Below, piece by piece: positions 1 to 7,738 of a stretch of 64,000 nt of DNA. The DNA lies in the NCBI RefSeq assembly GCF_003252795.1, contig NZ_QEPQ01000003.1, positions 62,001 to 126,000 on the forward strand. Reading direction: 5' to 3'. Source of the DNA: Haemophilus parainfluenzae (GTDB lineage Bacteria > Pseudomonadota > Gammaproteobacteria > Enterobacterales > Pasteurellaceae). Under the pieces are notes generated by a model that saw only the letters and a list, made by a program, of their open reading frames with translations, was not told the origin of the DNA and did no database searches. The translations under genes and the position numbers were made by a program. How positions within the stretch are numbered: the stretch's first letter is position 1; every line of letters begins with the position of its first letter.

Positions 1-194
1 TATGCTGGATTCGTTTCAATTTGTTTAGGATTAGATGCATTCCATATTTTGGCATATGGCTGGCATTCTTTACGAAGACCACAGCGAGGGTTGATAGGAA
101 CGTGCTGAACTGCACAGTATTCTACGAATATCGATATAGCAAATGCACGAGTAAAACGATGTTCACTGGGGAACCGTAAAAAATAACATAGGAA
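1..194 (-). pseudogene. Unidentified open-frame fragment at left edge
   Basis: Read on the minus strand, one frame stays open from about 194 down to base 1 and continues past the window edge. It is closed upstream by a stop at 195-197 and contains no ATG, GTG or TTG. The peptide has a Cys-containing stretch (PRCGLRKEC) and ordinary amino-acid composition. I do not recognise the family. Lack of a start beside an AT-rich cassette suggests a gene decapitated by the insertion of its neighbour, but chance openness of 64 codons is possible. Confidence 0.3.
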
Positions 195-216
195 TTAATT
201 TAATCAAACAGACATA

Positions 217-1026
217 TTACAGTAGATTTAATTTGGTAAGCAATTCCATAATATTTTCTCCTAATACTAGATTTGTGATTGTCTTTGATGGACTTAGATA
301 TTCTATCATTTGTCGATAGAGAAAGGGGTCACCATATGGTGCATCAGAACTAAATAAGCATCTTTCAGGCAATTCTAATAATGCCATTTTTGTTGCTATA
401 GATGTAAATTGTGCTGATAAATCTAAATATATATTAGGTACTGTTTTTGCTAATTCAATTAATTCCATCCAATTAGTACCGCCTAAATGACCAAAAATGA
501 TTGGCACTGTAGGGAATTTTTTACATAAATCTACAAGTGAAAATATCATTTCTTTTGTTACTGGTAGAAATGTATGTATCCAGAGGGGATATATTCTATT
601 GGAGCATACTATTTTCATAATGTCCCCTATTTGTTGTATTTGAGCAATAGTACTAGGTGTAAATTCTCCAAGCCCCATTAAGTGATTTCTACATATTTGT
701 TTGTCAATCCATAATTCTATATCGAATGATGTCATACCTAATGGTATATTTCCAAAACCTAGAAATCTATCAGGGTAATAATTCATTGCTGTGGTTAAAT
801 CTTTTATATTATTTTCATATAGTCTTTTCTTTTCTTTCGCATTTATATTTCCATTTAACACGGAATTTAGCATAGAAATTTGTTGTTTTAATTCCTGTAA
901 AGAATGAGCCTGTTCGGGATGAGGAGTTGTAGTAAATAGAATAGCTTTATCAATTTTTGATTGATCCATCAACTCTATTTGATTTTCGGTTGGCAATATT
1001 AGGTGTTCGTGACTATCTATAACCAT
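217..1026 (-). CDS. Amidohydrolase-2 family metal-dependent hydrolase
   Basis: A 269-residue TIM-barrel protein of the amidohydrolase-2 (ACMSD/decarboxylase-like) type. Visible metal and active-site motifs are the N-terminal His-x-His in DSHEH (residues 4-8), a His in LWIHTF near 150, a His in IFGHLGG near 180 and the late Asp in SSDAPYGDP near 228. No signal peptide, so probably cytoplasmic. The start is supported by a strong AGGAGATG ribosome site just upstream on the minus strand. It is divergent from an HxlR regulator and probably controlled by it. Composition is much more AT-rich than slyD and rraB and there is no uptake signal, suggesting transfer, perhaps from a Firmicute. The substrate cannot be read from the sequence. 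Confidence 0.8.
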   Translation of the reverse strand: MVIDSHEHLILPTENQIELMDQSKIDKAILFTTTPHPEQAHSLQELKQQISMLNSVLNGNINAKEKKRLYENNIKDLTTAMNYYPDRFLGFGNIPLGMTSFDIELWIDKQICRNHLMGLGEFTPSTIAQIQQIGDIMKIVCSNRIYPLWIHTFLPVTKEMIFSLVDLCKKFPTVPIIFGHLGGTNWMELIELAKTVPNIYLDLSAQFTSIATKMALLELPERCLFSSDAPYGDPFLYRQMIEYLSPSKTITNLVLGENIMELLTKLNLL

Positions 1027-1047
1027 TGTTATTCATCTCCTATTATT

Positions 1048-1074
1048 TTATTACTAAATATATTATAGTAATAA
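1048..1074. promoter_or_regulatory. Dyad 1 between hydrolase and HxlR gene
   Basis: A perfect inverted repeat with 8-bp arms TTATTACT (1048-1055) and AGTAATAA (1067-1074), separated by 11 bases. It shares the TACT-N11-AGTA layout of the second dyad at 1116-1140. HxlR/DUF24 regulators are known to bind dyads of the TACT...AGTA kind, so this is a candidate operator for the adjacent regulator. It lies close to the hydrolase start. Confidence 0.5.
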
Positions 1075-1115
1075 CTGTACGCTTTATTATGATATATAAC
1101 AAGAAGGCACTTTCT

Positions 1116-1140
1116 CTATACTACGTATCCTTTAGTATAG
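1116..1140. promoter_or_regulatory. Dyad 2 upstream of HxlR gene
   Basis: Inverted repeat with 7-bp arms CTATACT (1116-1122) and AGTATAG (1134-1140), again 11 bases apart, ending 23 bases before the proposed TTG start of the regulator. The core TACT-N11-AGTA is the same as in dyad 1, which fits autoregulation by the HxlR protein. Confidence 0.5.
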
Positions 1141-1163
1141 TAGGTGTGAAAGAGGGTAGTATT

Positions 1164-1502
1164 TTGTCGAAAGTAGATTCTATTAATCAAGAATGTCCTA
1201 TGGAGATTGCTTTAAATCTGTTAAGCGGTAAGTGGAGGTTAAAAATACTGTATTATTTACTAAAGGGAGAGTCAATTCACTTTAATCAATTACAACGATT
1301 ATTAGGAGATATAACGACAAAAGTGTTGACGGCTCAATTACGTACACTAGAAGAAGCGGGTATTGTATCTAGAGTTGTATATGATGAATCGCCAATTAGA
1401 GTTAAATATTCTATGACAGATACAGGTAAAACACTGATTCCACTTATGACCGAATTATGTAATTGGGGGAAGACATACAAAAAAAGCCGACTTTTATCAT
1501 AA
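1164..1502 (+). CDS. HxlR-family (DUF24) transcriptional regulator
   Basis: A 112-residue winged-helix regulator. The HxlR signature is clear: Cys-Pro followed by a helix and GKWRLKILYYLL, then the recognition-helix region with TTKVLTAQLRTLEEAGIVSR. The reading frame is open further upstream, but TTG at 1164 is chosen because GAGGG lies 7 bases before it and it places the conserved Cys at residue 11, as in YodB-type thiol sensors. It is divergent from the amidohydrolase; the two dyads between them are the likely operators. In Bacillus, members of this family respond to quinones, diamide or aldehydes through this Cys; that role here is inference. AT-rich like its neighbour. Confidence 0.85.
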   Translation: MSKVDSINQECPMEIALNLLSGKWRLKILYYLLKGESIHFNQLQRLLGDITTKVLTAQLRTLEEAGIVSRVVYDESPIRVKYSMTDTGKTLIPLMTELCNWGKTYKKSRLLS

Positions 1503-1605
1503 TTATTAATTCTTGATATAATTTAGCATCTCAACTTTTATGCCTTGTAAAGTTTAAATAAATAGTTTTATATGATAACCAAGAGTGATATATATAGAGA
1601 TATAT

Positions 1606-1660
1606 AAAAAGGGGCTGTAACAGAATGCGGTTTTACCGCATTCTGTTACAGCCCCTTTTT
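1606..1660. terminator. Perfect 26-bp stem bidirectional terminator
   Basis: Perfect inverted repeat with 26-bp arms (1606-1631 and 1635-1660) around a 3-base loop, followed by seven T on the plus strand and by T after the complementary arm on the minus strand. It lies between the converging HxlR gene and slyD and should terminate both. The stem is unusually long for an intrinsic terminator. Confidence 0.8.
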
Positions 1661-1689
1661 TTGTCTCTAGTTTTATCTCTAGATTAAGA

Positions 1690-2328
1690 TTAGTGACCGC
1701 CGCAACCACAGCCGCCATGACCGTGTCCGTGATCATGATCGTGTTTATGACCACCGCCACAGCAACCGCCGTGTCCATGATCGTGATCATGGTGGTGGTG
1801 ACCGTGACCGCCACAACCACAACCGTGACCATCTTCGTCATCATGATGGTGGTGGTGATCATGTGCGCCATGTACGTGACCGTGAGCAATTTCTTCTAAT
1901 GTTGCTTCACGAGTACCAACAACTTCCACAGTGAAGTGTAATTCTTGACCCGCTAACATGTGGTTACCATCAACCACCACTTCATCGCCATCCACTTCAG
2001 TGATCACAACAGGAACTGGGCCGATATCTGTGTCAGCTAAGAAACGCATACCAACAACGACTTCATCAACGCCTTGGAATACCTCTTTTGGTACACGTTG
2101 AACCATGTTTTCATTGTATTCGCCGTAGCCTTCTTCAGGTTGAACACGCACTTCAAATTTGTCGCCAACTTCTTTACCTTCTAAGGCATTTTCAAGACCA
2201 ATGATTAAGTTATTGTGGCCTTGTAAATATTCTAATGGTTGATTTGCTGGTGCTTCATCAACTAATACACCGTCTTGAGTACGTACTTGGTAAGCAATAC
2301 TCACAACCGTATTTTTTGCTACTTTCAT
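1690..2328 (-). CDS. slyD: SlyD peptidyl-prolyl isomerase / nickel chaperone
   Basis: A cytoplasmic FKBP-type peptidyl-prolyl cis-trans isomerase with chaperone insert-in-flap domain and a metal-binding tail. The start is set at the Met of MKVAKNTVVSIAYQV, the family N-terminus, preceded by AAGGAAAA; an upstream in-frame start would add 11 unlikely residues. The FKBP core covers about residues 1-150. The last 60 or so residues are almost only His, Gly, Cys and Asp, longer than the E. coli tail as I recall it. SlyD delivers nickel to hydrogenase and urease and serves phage lysis in E. coli. Product 212 residues. It converges on the HxlR gene across a shared terminator. Confidence 0.95.
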   Translation of the reverse strand: MKVAKNTVVSIAYQVRTQDGVLVDEAPANQPLEYLQGHNNLIIGLENALEGKEVGDKFEVRVQPEEGYGEYNENMVQRVPKEVFQGVDEVVVGMRFLADTDIGPVPVVITEVDGDEVVVDGNHMLAGQELHFTVEVVGTREATLEEIAHGHVHGAHDHHHHHDDEDGHGCGCGGHGHHHHDHDHGHGGCCGGGHKHDHDHGHGHGGCGCGGH

Positions 2329-2372
2329 AGTGTTTTCCTTATTAAAAAAATCGTCGTTCATTGTATAGAAAA

Positions 2373-3086
2373 TTATTCTTTAAGCAATGCAATTCGCGCA
2401 TTCACACTGACTTTAATTTTCTCTTTACCACTTTGAGTGTAAGTTTCATCTTTTTCATCCGAGTAAGAGAAACTTTTTGCCATCATAGCCCCTGCGGCAT
2501 AAGGGCGGAAATCATTCGCGGAATCATTGGCAGAAGACACGTCAAGGCTTTGTGTGTGATAACCTTTCATCTGCAAAGATTCTTGAATTAAGAGTGCTTT
2601 ATCTTTAACTTTCGCTAAAGCCTCTTTGGTTAATTCATTTTCTAAACTACTTAATTTCTCACGTGAAACAGAGGCACTTACGCGATCAATGGCTAATACA
2701 CCATCTAATTCATGTACAAGTGTTGATAACGCTTGAGAATCTTTACTTTCCAAAGTTAATTCTGCACGCGCAATCCAGCCTTGTTGTTTGCCTTTATTGT
2801 CATAACGAATCCAGGTATTGCGAGAATTATCTTTAATTTCAACCGCACTTTGTGCTTTTGCTAACTCAATGGCTTTATTCATTTTTTCTGCCATGGTTTT
2901 ATTGAGCGCGGATAAATCATTGCCTTCCGCTTGGTAAAAAAGGGACACTTGCAATAAATCTCGTTCTACCTCTCTTTCAGCTTCAACACTAAAGCTGACA
3001 TCCGTTGGCTGATGAGATACGGGCTCTGCTGCAAAAGAAGTGATAGGCAAGGCAAGTAATGCTAAAGAAAGCGCTTTGAGTTTCAT
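2373..3086 (-). CDS. SIMPL-domain periplasmic protein (YggE/BP26-like)
   Basis: A 237-residue exported protein with a cleavable signal peptide (hydrophobic core LALLALPITSFA, cut after Ala about residue 19). The rest is a SIMPL (DUF541) domain: an N-terminal beta-region beginning with VSFSVEAEREVERDLLQVSL, a central helical segment and a C-terminal half with VSASVSREKLSSLENEL. E. coli YggE is linked with resistance to oxidative stress and Brucella BP26 forms a ring-shaped channel-like oligomer; the molecular role is not settled. It lies 44 bases upstream of slyD on the same strand and could be co-transcribed. No catalytic motif is visible. Confidence 0.8.
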   Translation of the reverse strand: MKLKALSLALLALPITSFAAEPVSHQPTDVSFSVEAEREVERDLLQVSLFYQAEGNDLSALNKTMAEKMNKAIELAKAQSAVEIKDNSRNTWIRYDNKGKQQGWIARAELTLESKDSQALSTLVHELDGVLAIDRVSASVSREKLSSLENELTKEALAKVKDKALLIQESLQMKGYHTQSLDVSSANDSANDFRPYAAGAMMAKSFSYSDEKDETYTQSGKEKIKVSVNARIALLKE

Positions 3087-3148
3087 TGTTTCATTCCTAT
3101 TTGGGTAAGATAAAAATTAAGGGCGGTTTAACACGCCCTTTGTTATTA

Positions 3149-3577
3149 TTAATGTAAACGTTCGTTGTCGTCTTCGACATCTTCATCGTCAAAAAATTCG
3201 CCATCATCGCCGTATTCATCATCTTCCGCATTCGGATCTTCAAAATACGTGCCCCAGCCATCATAAATACCTTTGTATTTTTCCACTAATGGCAGAATTT
3301 CTTTTTGCTGTGCATCGATAATTTCGGGCTTTAATTCTACTTCACTGATGATGTCAAAGCAGAAAATCACCTTGCCACTTTCATCTTCAAATTCTTCCGC
3401 TTCTGACACTTCATAGCCTGCTTTAAAAGCATCCACAGCAATTTTTTCTAAGGTATCAAAATCATAATGAGCGATGTGATGTTCGATAATATAAAGGGCA
3501 TCCGGATCGCTGCCGTCATTTAATAAATCCGTAATGATTTCACGGGTTTCTTCTTGAAGTTCGTTAAAATTCGTCAT
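3149..3577 (-). CDS. rraB: RraB, regulator of RNase E activity
   Basis: A 142-residue acidic cytoplasmic protein that matches RraB (YjgD), which binds the C-terminal region of RNase E and lowers its activity on selected mRNAs. The N-terminal helical part begins [15 protein letters not shown] and carries [21 protein letters not shown], typical of the family. The C-terminal 25 residues are almost all Asp and Glu, as in E. coli. The start is preceded by AAGGA on the minus strand. Its stop is 62 bases before the SIMPL gene on the same strand, so the two may share a transcript. Confidence 0.9.
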   Translation of the reverse strand: MTNFNELQEETREIITDLLNDGSDPDALYIIEHHIAHYDFDTLEKIAVDAFKAGYEVSEAEEFEDESGKVIFCFDIISEVELKPEIIDAQQKEILPLVEKYKGIYDGWGTYFEDPNAEDDEYGDDGEFFDDEDVEDDNERLH

Positions 3578-3783
3578 AAGGTATTCCTTTTGTCAGAAAA
3601 AGTGCAGTCATTGTAGGGGATAAAGATGAAAATGTCGCTAAAAATTTATTCTCATTTCAGTTTGCCTTGAAGGGGCGGAAAGGTTAAAATTCTGCGCGAA
3701 TAAATTGTGCTTAACATGCCCAGCTGATCACGCTATTTATTGCAGCGAAAAAGTTGGGTTTTCTTATTTTAGAACGAAAAAAA

Positions 3784-4806
3784 ATGGTCAAACATCTCCC
3801 TTATTTCACCTTAAAAACACCGCCAAAAACAACCGCACTTTTAAAGCAAGCGTTCGCTGATTTTATTGTTAAAGAAGATCTGGGCTATGAAATGTCAGGC
3901 GAAGGCGAATTTGTGGCGGTAAAAATCCGTAAAACGGATTGCAATACACTGTTTGTCGGTGAAAAACTTGCCAAGTTTGCGGGTATTTCTGATCGAAATA
4001 TGGGGTATGCCGGTTTGAAAGATCGTCATGGCATTACGGAACAATGGTTTTGTTTACAAATGCCGGGGAAAGAAACGCCTGATTTTAGCCAATTTCAATT
4101 GGAAGGCGTCGAGATTTTAGACGTCACTCGTCACAATCGTAAAATTCGTACGGGTAGTCTTCAAGGAAATGCCTTCGAGATTTTATTACGCGGTGCAAAA
4201 GAAAGTGATGAGTTAAACGAACGTTTAAATTTTGTGGCGAAATACGGTTTTCCTAACTACTTCACTGAGCAGCGTTTTGGGCGTGATGGTCATAATCTGA
4301 CTCAAGCGATTCGTTGGGCGAAAGGGGAGATTAAGGTCAAAGATCGTAAAAAACGCAGTTTTTACCTTTCAGCAGCTCGCAGTGAAATTTTTAATTTAGT
4401 TGTGGCAGGACGAATTGAACAAAATGTAGCAGATCAGGTTCTAAGAGACGATATTGTGCAATTAAACGGATCGCACAGTTGGTTTAAAGCCGATGAAAAT
4501 GAAGATTTAGCTGTTTTACAGCAACGTTTGAACGAGCAAGATATTTTGCTCACTGCACCTTTAATTGGCGAAGAAAATTTATCTGCAAGTGCGGTCGAAA
4601 ATCAAGTGGTTTTAGAACACCAGGTTTTCCAAGAATTAATGAAACAAGAAAGAATGAAAGCCGCTCGCCGCCCTTTATTGATGCAGGCAAAAGATTTCCA
4701 TTGGACGTTTGTTGAAGAAGGATTAAAACTCTCATTTTATTTGCCGGCGGGGAGCTATGCCACTGCATTGGTGCGAGAGTTAGTGAATATTAAGGAAGAA
4801 GAATAA
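3784..4806 (+). CDS. truD: TruD tRNA pseudouridine-13 synthase
   Basis: Pseudouridine synthase of the TruD family, which converts U13 of tRNA-Glu to pseudouridine. The catalytic Asp is in [10 protein letters not shown] near residue 80; the family motifs [25 protein letters not shown] and the C-terminal [14 protein letters not shown] are all present. The start is placed at ATG 3784 (340 residues); a TTG 30 bases upstream would add residues not seen in the family. No convincing ribosome site is visible. The first codons contain an uptake signal (3832-3840) and a second lies at 4587-4595. The stop overlaps the surE start by one base (TAATG), so the two are translationally coupled. Confidence 0.95.
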   Translation: MVKHLPYFTLKTPPKTTALLKQAFADFIVKEDLGYEMSGEGEFVAVKIRKTDCNTLFVGEKLAKFAGISDRNMGYAGLKDRHGITEQWFCLQMPGKETPDFSQFQLEGVEILDVTRHNRKIRTGSLQGNAFEILLRGAKESDELNERLNFVAKYGFPNYFTEQRFGRDGHNLTQAIRWAKGEIKVKDRKKRSFYLSAARSEIFNLVVAGRIEQNVADQVLRDDIVQLNGSHSWFKADENEDLAVLQQRLNEQDILLTAPLIGEENLSASAVENQVVLEHQVFQELMKQERMKAARRPLLMQAKDFHWTFVEEGLKLSFYLPAGSYATALVRELVNIKEEE

Positions 4807-5546
4807 TGCGAATTTTAGTCAGCAATGATGACGGTTTTCACGCCGAAGGGATTCAAGTTTTAGCAAAAGAATTACGAAAAATTGCCGATGTAGTGATCGT
4901 CGCGCCCGATCGTAATCGTAGCGCGGCATCAAGCTCATTAACGCTTGTTGAGCCGCTTCGTCCGCGTCATTTAGACAGTGGTGATTATTGCGTGAACGGC
5001 ACACCGGCTGATTGTGTGCATTTGGCATTGAACGGTTTTTTATCTGGACAAGTGGATCTTGTGGTATCAGGTATTAATGCAGGCTGTAACATGGGTGATG
5101 ATACCTTGTATTCAGGTACCTTAGCTGCCGCGTTAGAAGGTCGTCATTTGGGATTGCCAGCCATTGCGGTATCTTTAGATGGTCGTCTGCATTATGAAAC
5201 AGCGGCTCGCGTAGTGTGTGATTTGATTCCTAAATTACATCCTCAATTATTGAATAAACGCGAAGTGATCAATATCAATGTGCCAGATTTGCCTTACGAA
5301 GAGCTTAAAGGAATCAAAGTCTGTCATTTAGGTTATCGCTCATCCGCTGCAGAAGTGATTAAACAAGAAGATCCTCGAGGCGAAAATATCTATTGGATTG
5401 GTCCGTCAGGCTTGCCTGAATATGATGGTGAAGGTACCGATTTCCATGCGGTAAAAAATGGTTATGTTGCCATTACGCCAATTCAAGCGGATCTTACTGC
5501 TCATCAGTCAATTGCTGCTTTACAAGCTTGGCTGGAAAGTGAATAA
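4806..5546 (+). CDS. surE: SurE 5'/3'-nucleotidase
   Basis: A 246-residue nucleotidase that removes phosphate from nucleoside 5'- and 3'-monophosphates and is associated with stationary-phase survival. The metal-binding pair is in [14 protein letters not shown] (residues 3-16), with [14 protein letters not shown] near 37 and [19 protein letters not shown] near 88, all diagnostic of SurE. It overlaps truD by one base, an arrangement also found in other gammaproteobacteria (truD-surE-pcm-nlpD in E. coli). Here no pcm gene follows; a yqaA homologue sits between surE and the lipoprotein genes. Confidence 0.97.
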   Translation: MRILVSNDDGFHAEGIQVLAKELRKIADVVIVAPDRNRSAASSSLTLVEPLRPRHLDSGDYCVNGTPADCVHLALNGFLSGQVDLVVSGINAGCNMGDDTLYSGTLAAALEGRHLGLPAIAVSLDGRLHYETAARVVCDLIPKLHPQLLNKREVININVPDLPYEELKGIKVCHLGYRSSAAEVIKQEDPRGENIYWIGPSGLPEYDGEGTDFHAVKNGYVAITPIQADLTAHQSIAALQAWLESE

Positions 5547-5597
5547 TGTGCCGTTTTGAAACGAATTTTCCCGATTGAAGCAATAAAGGATAAGTGA

Positions 5598-6173
5598 ATG
5601 AATATTTTTGGTGCGATGTATGATAAAACAATGCAATGGTCAAAACATCGCTTTGCCGTGTTTTGGCTATCCTTTGTGAGTTTTATTGAGGCCATTTTCT
5701 TCCCCGTTCCACCGGATGTCATGTTGATTCCGATGTCAATGTCAAAACCGAAAAGTGCATTTCGTTTTGCACTTTATACCACGATTGCTTCGGTTGTCGG
5801 TGGAATGATTGGTTATGCTATTGGTTACTATGCCTTTGATTGGGTACAAGGCTATATTCAACAATGGGGTTACCAAGCCGCTTGGGAACAAGCTATGGCA
5901 TGGTTTAAAGAATGGGGTATTTTAGTGGTCTTTGTTGCCGGTTTTAGCCCGATTCCTTACAAAGTTTTCACCATTTGCGCAGGCGTGATGCAAATGGCGT
6001 TTATCCCCTTTGTGATTACCGCGTTTGTGTCGCGTTTTGCTCGTTTTATTTTAGTCGCAAAACTGGCTGCATGGGGCGGAGAAAAATTCGCCGCGAAATT
6101 ACGTAAATCTATTGAAATCATTGGTTGGAGTGTGGTTGCTCTAGCTGTGATTGCTTATCTTATTTTAAAATAA
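5598..6173 (+). CDS. yqaA: YqaA/DedA-like VTT-domain inner-membrane protein
   Basis: A 191-residue membrane protein with about four to five hydrophobic segments and a VTT (SNARE-associated, DedA-like) domain. The signature is FFPVPPDVMLIPMSM near residue 35 and the later GFSPIPYKVFTICAG near residue 118, two re-entrant-loop motifs of the YqaA branch. DedA relatives take part in membrane lipid flipping and proton-linked homeostasis, but this branch has no settled function. AAAGGA lies 10 bases before the ATG. It follows surE by 51 bases and precedes two lipoprotein genes, consistent with one transcript from truD to nlpD. Confidence 0.8.
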   Translation: MNIFGAMYDKTMQWSKHRFAVFWLSFVSFIEAIFFPVPPDVMLIPMSMSKPKSAFRFALYTTIASVVGGMIGYAIGYYAFDWVQGYIQQWGYQAAWEQAMAWFKEWGILVVFVAGFSPIPYKVFTICAGVMQMAFIPFVITAFVSRFARFILVAKLAAWGGEKFAAKLRKSIEIIGWSVVALAVIAYLILK

Positions 6174-6189
6174 CAGGGTGACCTTTTTT

Positions 6190-6378
6190 ATGAATAAATT
6201 ACTCTTAATTATCTCGAGTGCATTGCTGATCTCAGCTTGTACAGGAGAACCACAAAAACAAGATCCCGATGCATTACCTAATGGTATTATGCAACCCGTA
6301 GAAGGAACGGGAGCGGTTGCCGGTGGTAGCTTTATGCCGGAAATTGAAAAGAACTCGATGCCAAATCAAATGAAATAA
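6190..6378 (+). CDS. Small lipoprotein related to the NlpD N-terminus
   Basis: A 62-residue lipoprotein. The signal peptide ends in the lipobox LISAC, making Cys about residue 17 the lipidated residue. The ATG at 6190 is preferred to a GTG 12 bases upstream. The mature part carries GIMQPVEG, FMPEIEKNSMPNQM, which closely parallels GVMQPVD and [14 protein letters not shown] in the first 50 residues of the following nlpD product. It therefore looks like a truncated tandem copy of the nlpD N-terminus, or a dedicated small partner. No function is known to me. The gap to nlpD is 23 bases. Confidence 0.75.
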   Translation: MNKLLLIISSALLISACTGEPQKQDPDALPNGIMQPVEGTGAVAGGSFMPEIEKNSMPNQMK

Positions 6379-6401
6379 ATTTAATGTTAAAGGAAGAATA
6401 A

Positions 6402-7643
6402 ATGAAAAAATCGTTTTTATTGCTCCCTGTGAGTATCGCTATTTTAACAGCTTGTAGTTCAAACAGCCCTGCGCCAATTGAAAATGTAGATGGCACACTT
6501 TCTCCGGGCGTAATGCAGCCTGTTGATAATAATTCGAGCGGTACATGGCAGCCAGAAATCCAACAAAATACCATGCCAAGTACAATGGGCAATAGCGTGC
6601 CAACGGGCACTCAAACACCACAACCAAGTTTTCAACCAACTTATCAACCGGTTCAACAACCTGCTGCAGCACAGCCTAAACCAACGCCAGCTCCAGCTCC
6701 TGCACCGGTTCAACCACAGATTAAAACCGTAACCAAAACGGTTTCTGATTGCACCAGCTCTGGCGCAATCAATGTGCCGCGTAATCCAAATACCAATGCG
6801 CCGGATTACAGCCAAATTCAAAAAGGTTCATACAAAGGAAATACCTATAAAGTAAACAAAGGCGATACCATGTTCTTAATCGCTTACTTGACCGGTATGG
6901 ACGTGAAAGATTTAGCGAGCATGAACAATATGAAAGAGCCTTATAGCTTAAGTGTGGGCCAAACGTTAAAAATTTCAAATTGTTCAACTAAAACGGTTAC
7001 CACGACTGTACCAGTGAAAACGACGGCACCAACTGCACCAACAGCTCCAGCTGAACCAGAAGTGACTTATACACCAGGTGCGAATGGTACTCAAATTGGC
7101 TCTGATGGTACGGTAATTGGTCCAATTAAAGCTGGTGTCGCAACAGGTGGAACATCAGCCCCAGCGTTTACCAACAATACACCGAGTACACCTGTGACAA
7201 CGACAACGCAAGTGGGAACTACTACAAACGATACGCCAATTAATGCGAACGTTGTGGCACCAGTGGCATCGAATGTGGCATGGCAATGGCCAACCCAAGG
7301 TAACGTGATCCAAGGTTTCTCTAACTCTGATGGTGGTAACAAAGGGATTGATATCAGTGGTTCTCGCGGACAAGCGGTTAAAGCGGCGGCGAGCGGTCGT
7401 GTTGTGTATGCAGGTAACGCATTACGTGGCTACGGTAACTTAATCATCATCAAACATAATGATGATTTCTTAAGTGCTTATGCACACAACGACAAGATCC
7501 TTGTGAGCGATCAACAAGAAGTGAAAGCGGGTCAAGAGATTGCGAAAATGGGTAGCACAGGGACCAATGCTGTGAAACTTCACTTCGAGATCCGTTATAA
7601 AGGTAAATCTGTCGATCCAGTTAGATACTTACCGAGAAGATAA
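6402..7643 (+). CDS. nlpD: NlpD/LppB lipoprotein, amidase activator
   Basis: A 413-residue outer-membrane lipoprotein (LppB of Haemophilus) that activates the septal amidase AmiC. Order: signal peptide with lipobox LTAC (Cys about 18), a Pro/Ala/Gln-rich linker (about 60-110), a LysM domain with [17 protein letters not shown] (about 147-195), a Thr/Pro linker, and a LytM/M23 fold (about 300-413). The M23 domain is catalytically dead as expected: the first zinc His is replaced by Asn in [10 protein letters not shown], while YAHND and LHFEIR remain. The C-terminus is close to E. coli NlpD. Last gene of the truD-surE-yqaA-lipoprotein run, ended by a USS hairpin. Confidence 0.93.
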   Translation: MKKSFLLLPVSIAILTACSSNSPAPIENVDGTLSPGVMQPVDNNSSGTWQPEIQQNTMPSTMGNSVPTGTQTPQPSFQPTYQPVQQPAAAQPKPTPAPAPAPVQPQIKTVTKTVSDCTSSGAINVPRNPNTNAPDYSQIQKGSYKGNTYKVNKGDTMFLIAYLTGMDVKDLASMNNMKEPYSLSVGQTLKISNCSTKTVTTTVPVKTTAPTAPTAPAEPEVTYTPGANGTQIGSDGTVIGPIKAGVATGGTSAPAFTNNTPSTPVTTTTQVGTTTNDTPINANVVAPVASNVAWQWPTQGNVIQGFSNSDGGNKGIDISGSRGQAVKAAASGRVVYAGNALRGYGNLIIIKHNDDFLSAYAHNDKILVSDQQEVKAGQEIAKMGSTGTNAVKLHFEIRYKGKSVDPVRYLPRR

Positions 7644-7655
7644 TCTTTTCTCAGA

Positions 7656-7687
7656 AAAAAGTGCGGTTAAAAATGACCGCACTTTTT
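7656..7687 (+). terminator. USS-pair terminator after nlpD
   Basis: Head-to-head uptake signals form a 12-bp stem, AAAAAGTGCGGT (7656-7667) and ACCGCACTTTTT (7676-7687), with an 8-base loop and a T run. It sits 12 bases after the nlpD stop and ends the truD-to-nlpD transcript. Confidence 0.85.
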
Positions 7688-7738
7688 GTTATACTCTCAC
7701 CAATTTTTTCTCAATGCTTAGAATCTAAGGTTAATTCA

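Noticed and set aside
1554-1899. Thr/Val/Met-rich frames on both strands over the slyD 3' end
   Set aside because: They arise from the His/Gly-rich codons of the SlyD tail read out of frame.
7661-7738. N-terminal extension of proS by 26 codons
   Set aside because: It runs through the nlpD terminator hairpin and adds residues absent from the family; ATG 7739 gives the normal N-terminus.
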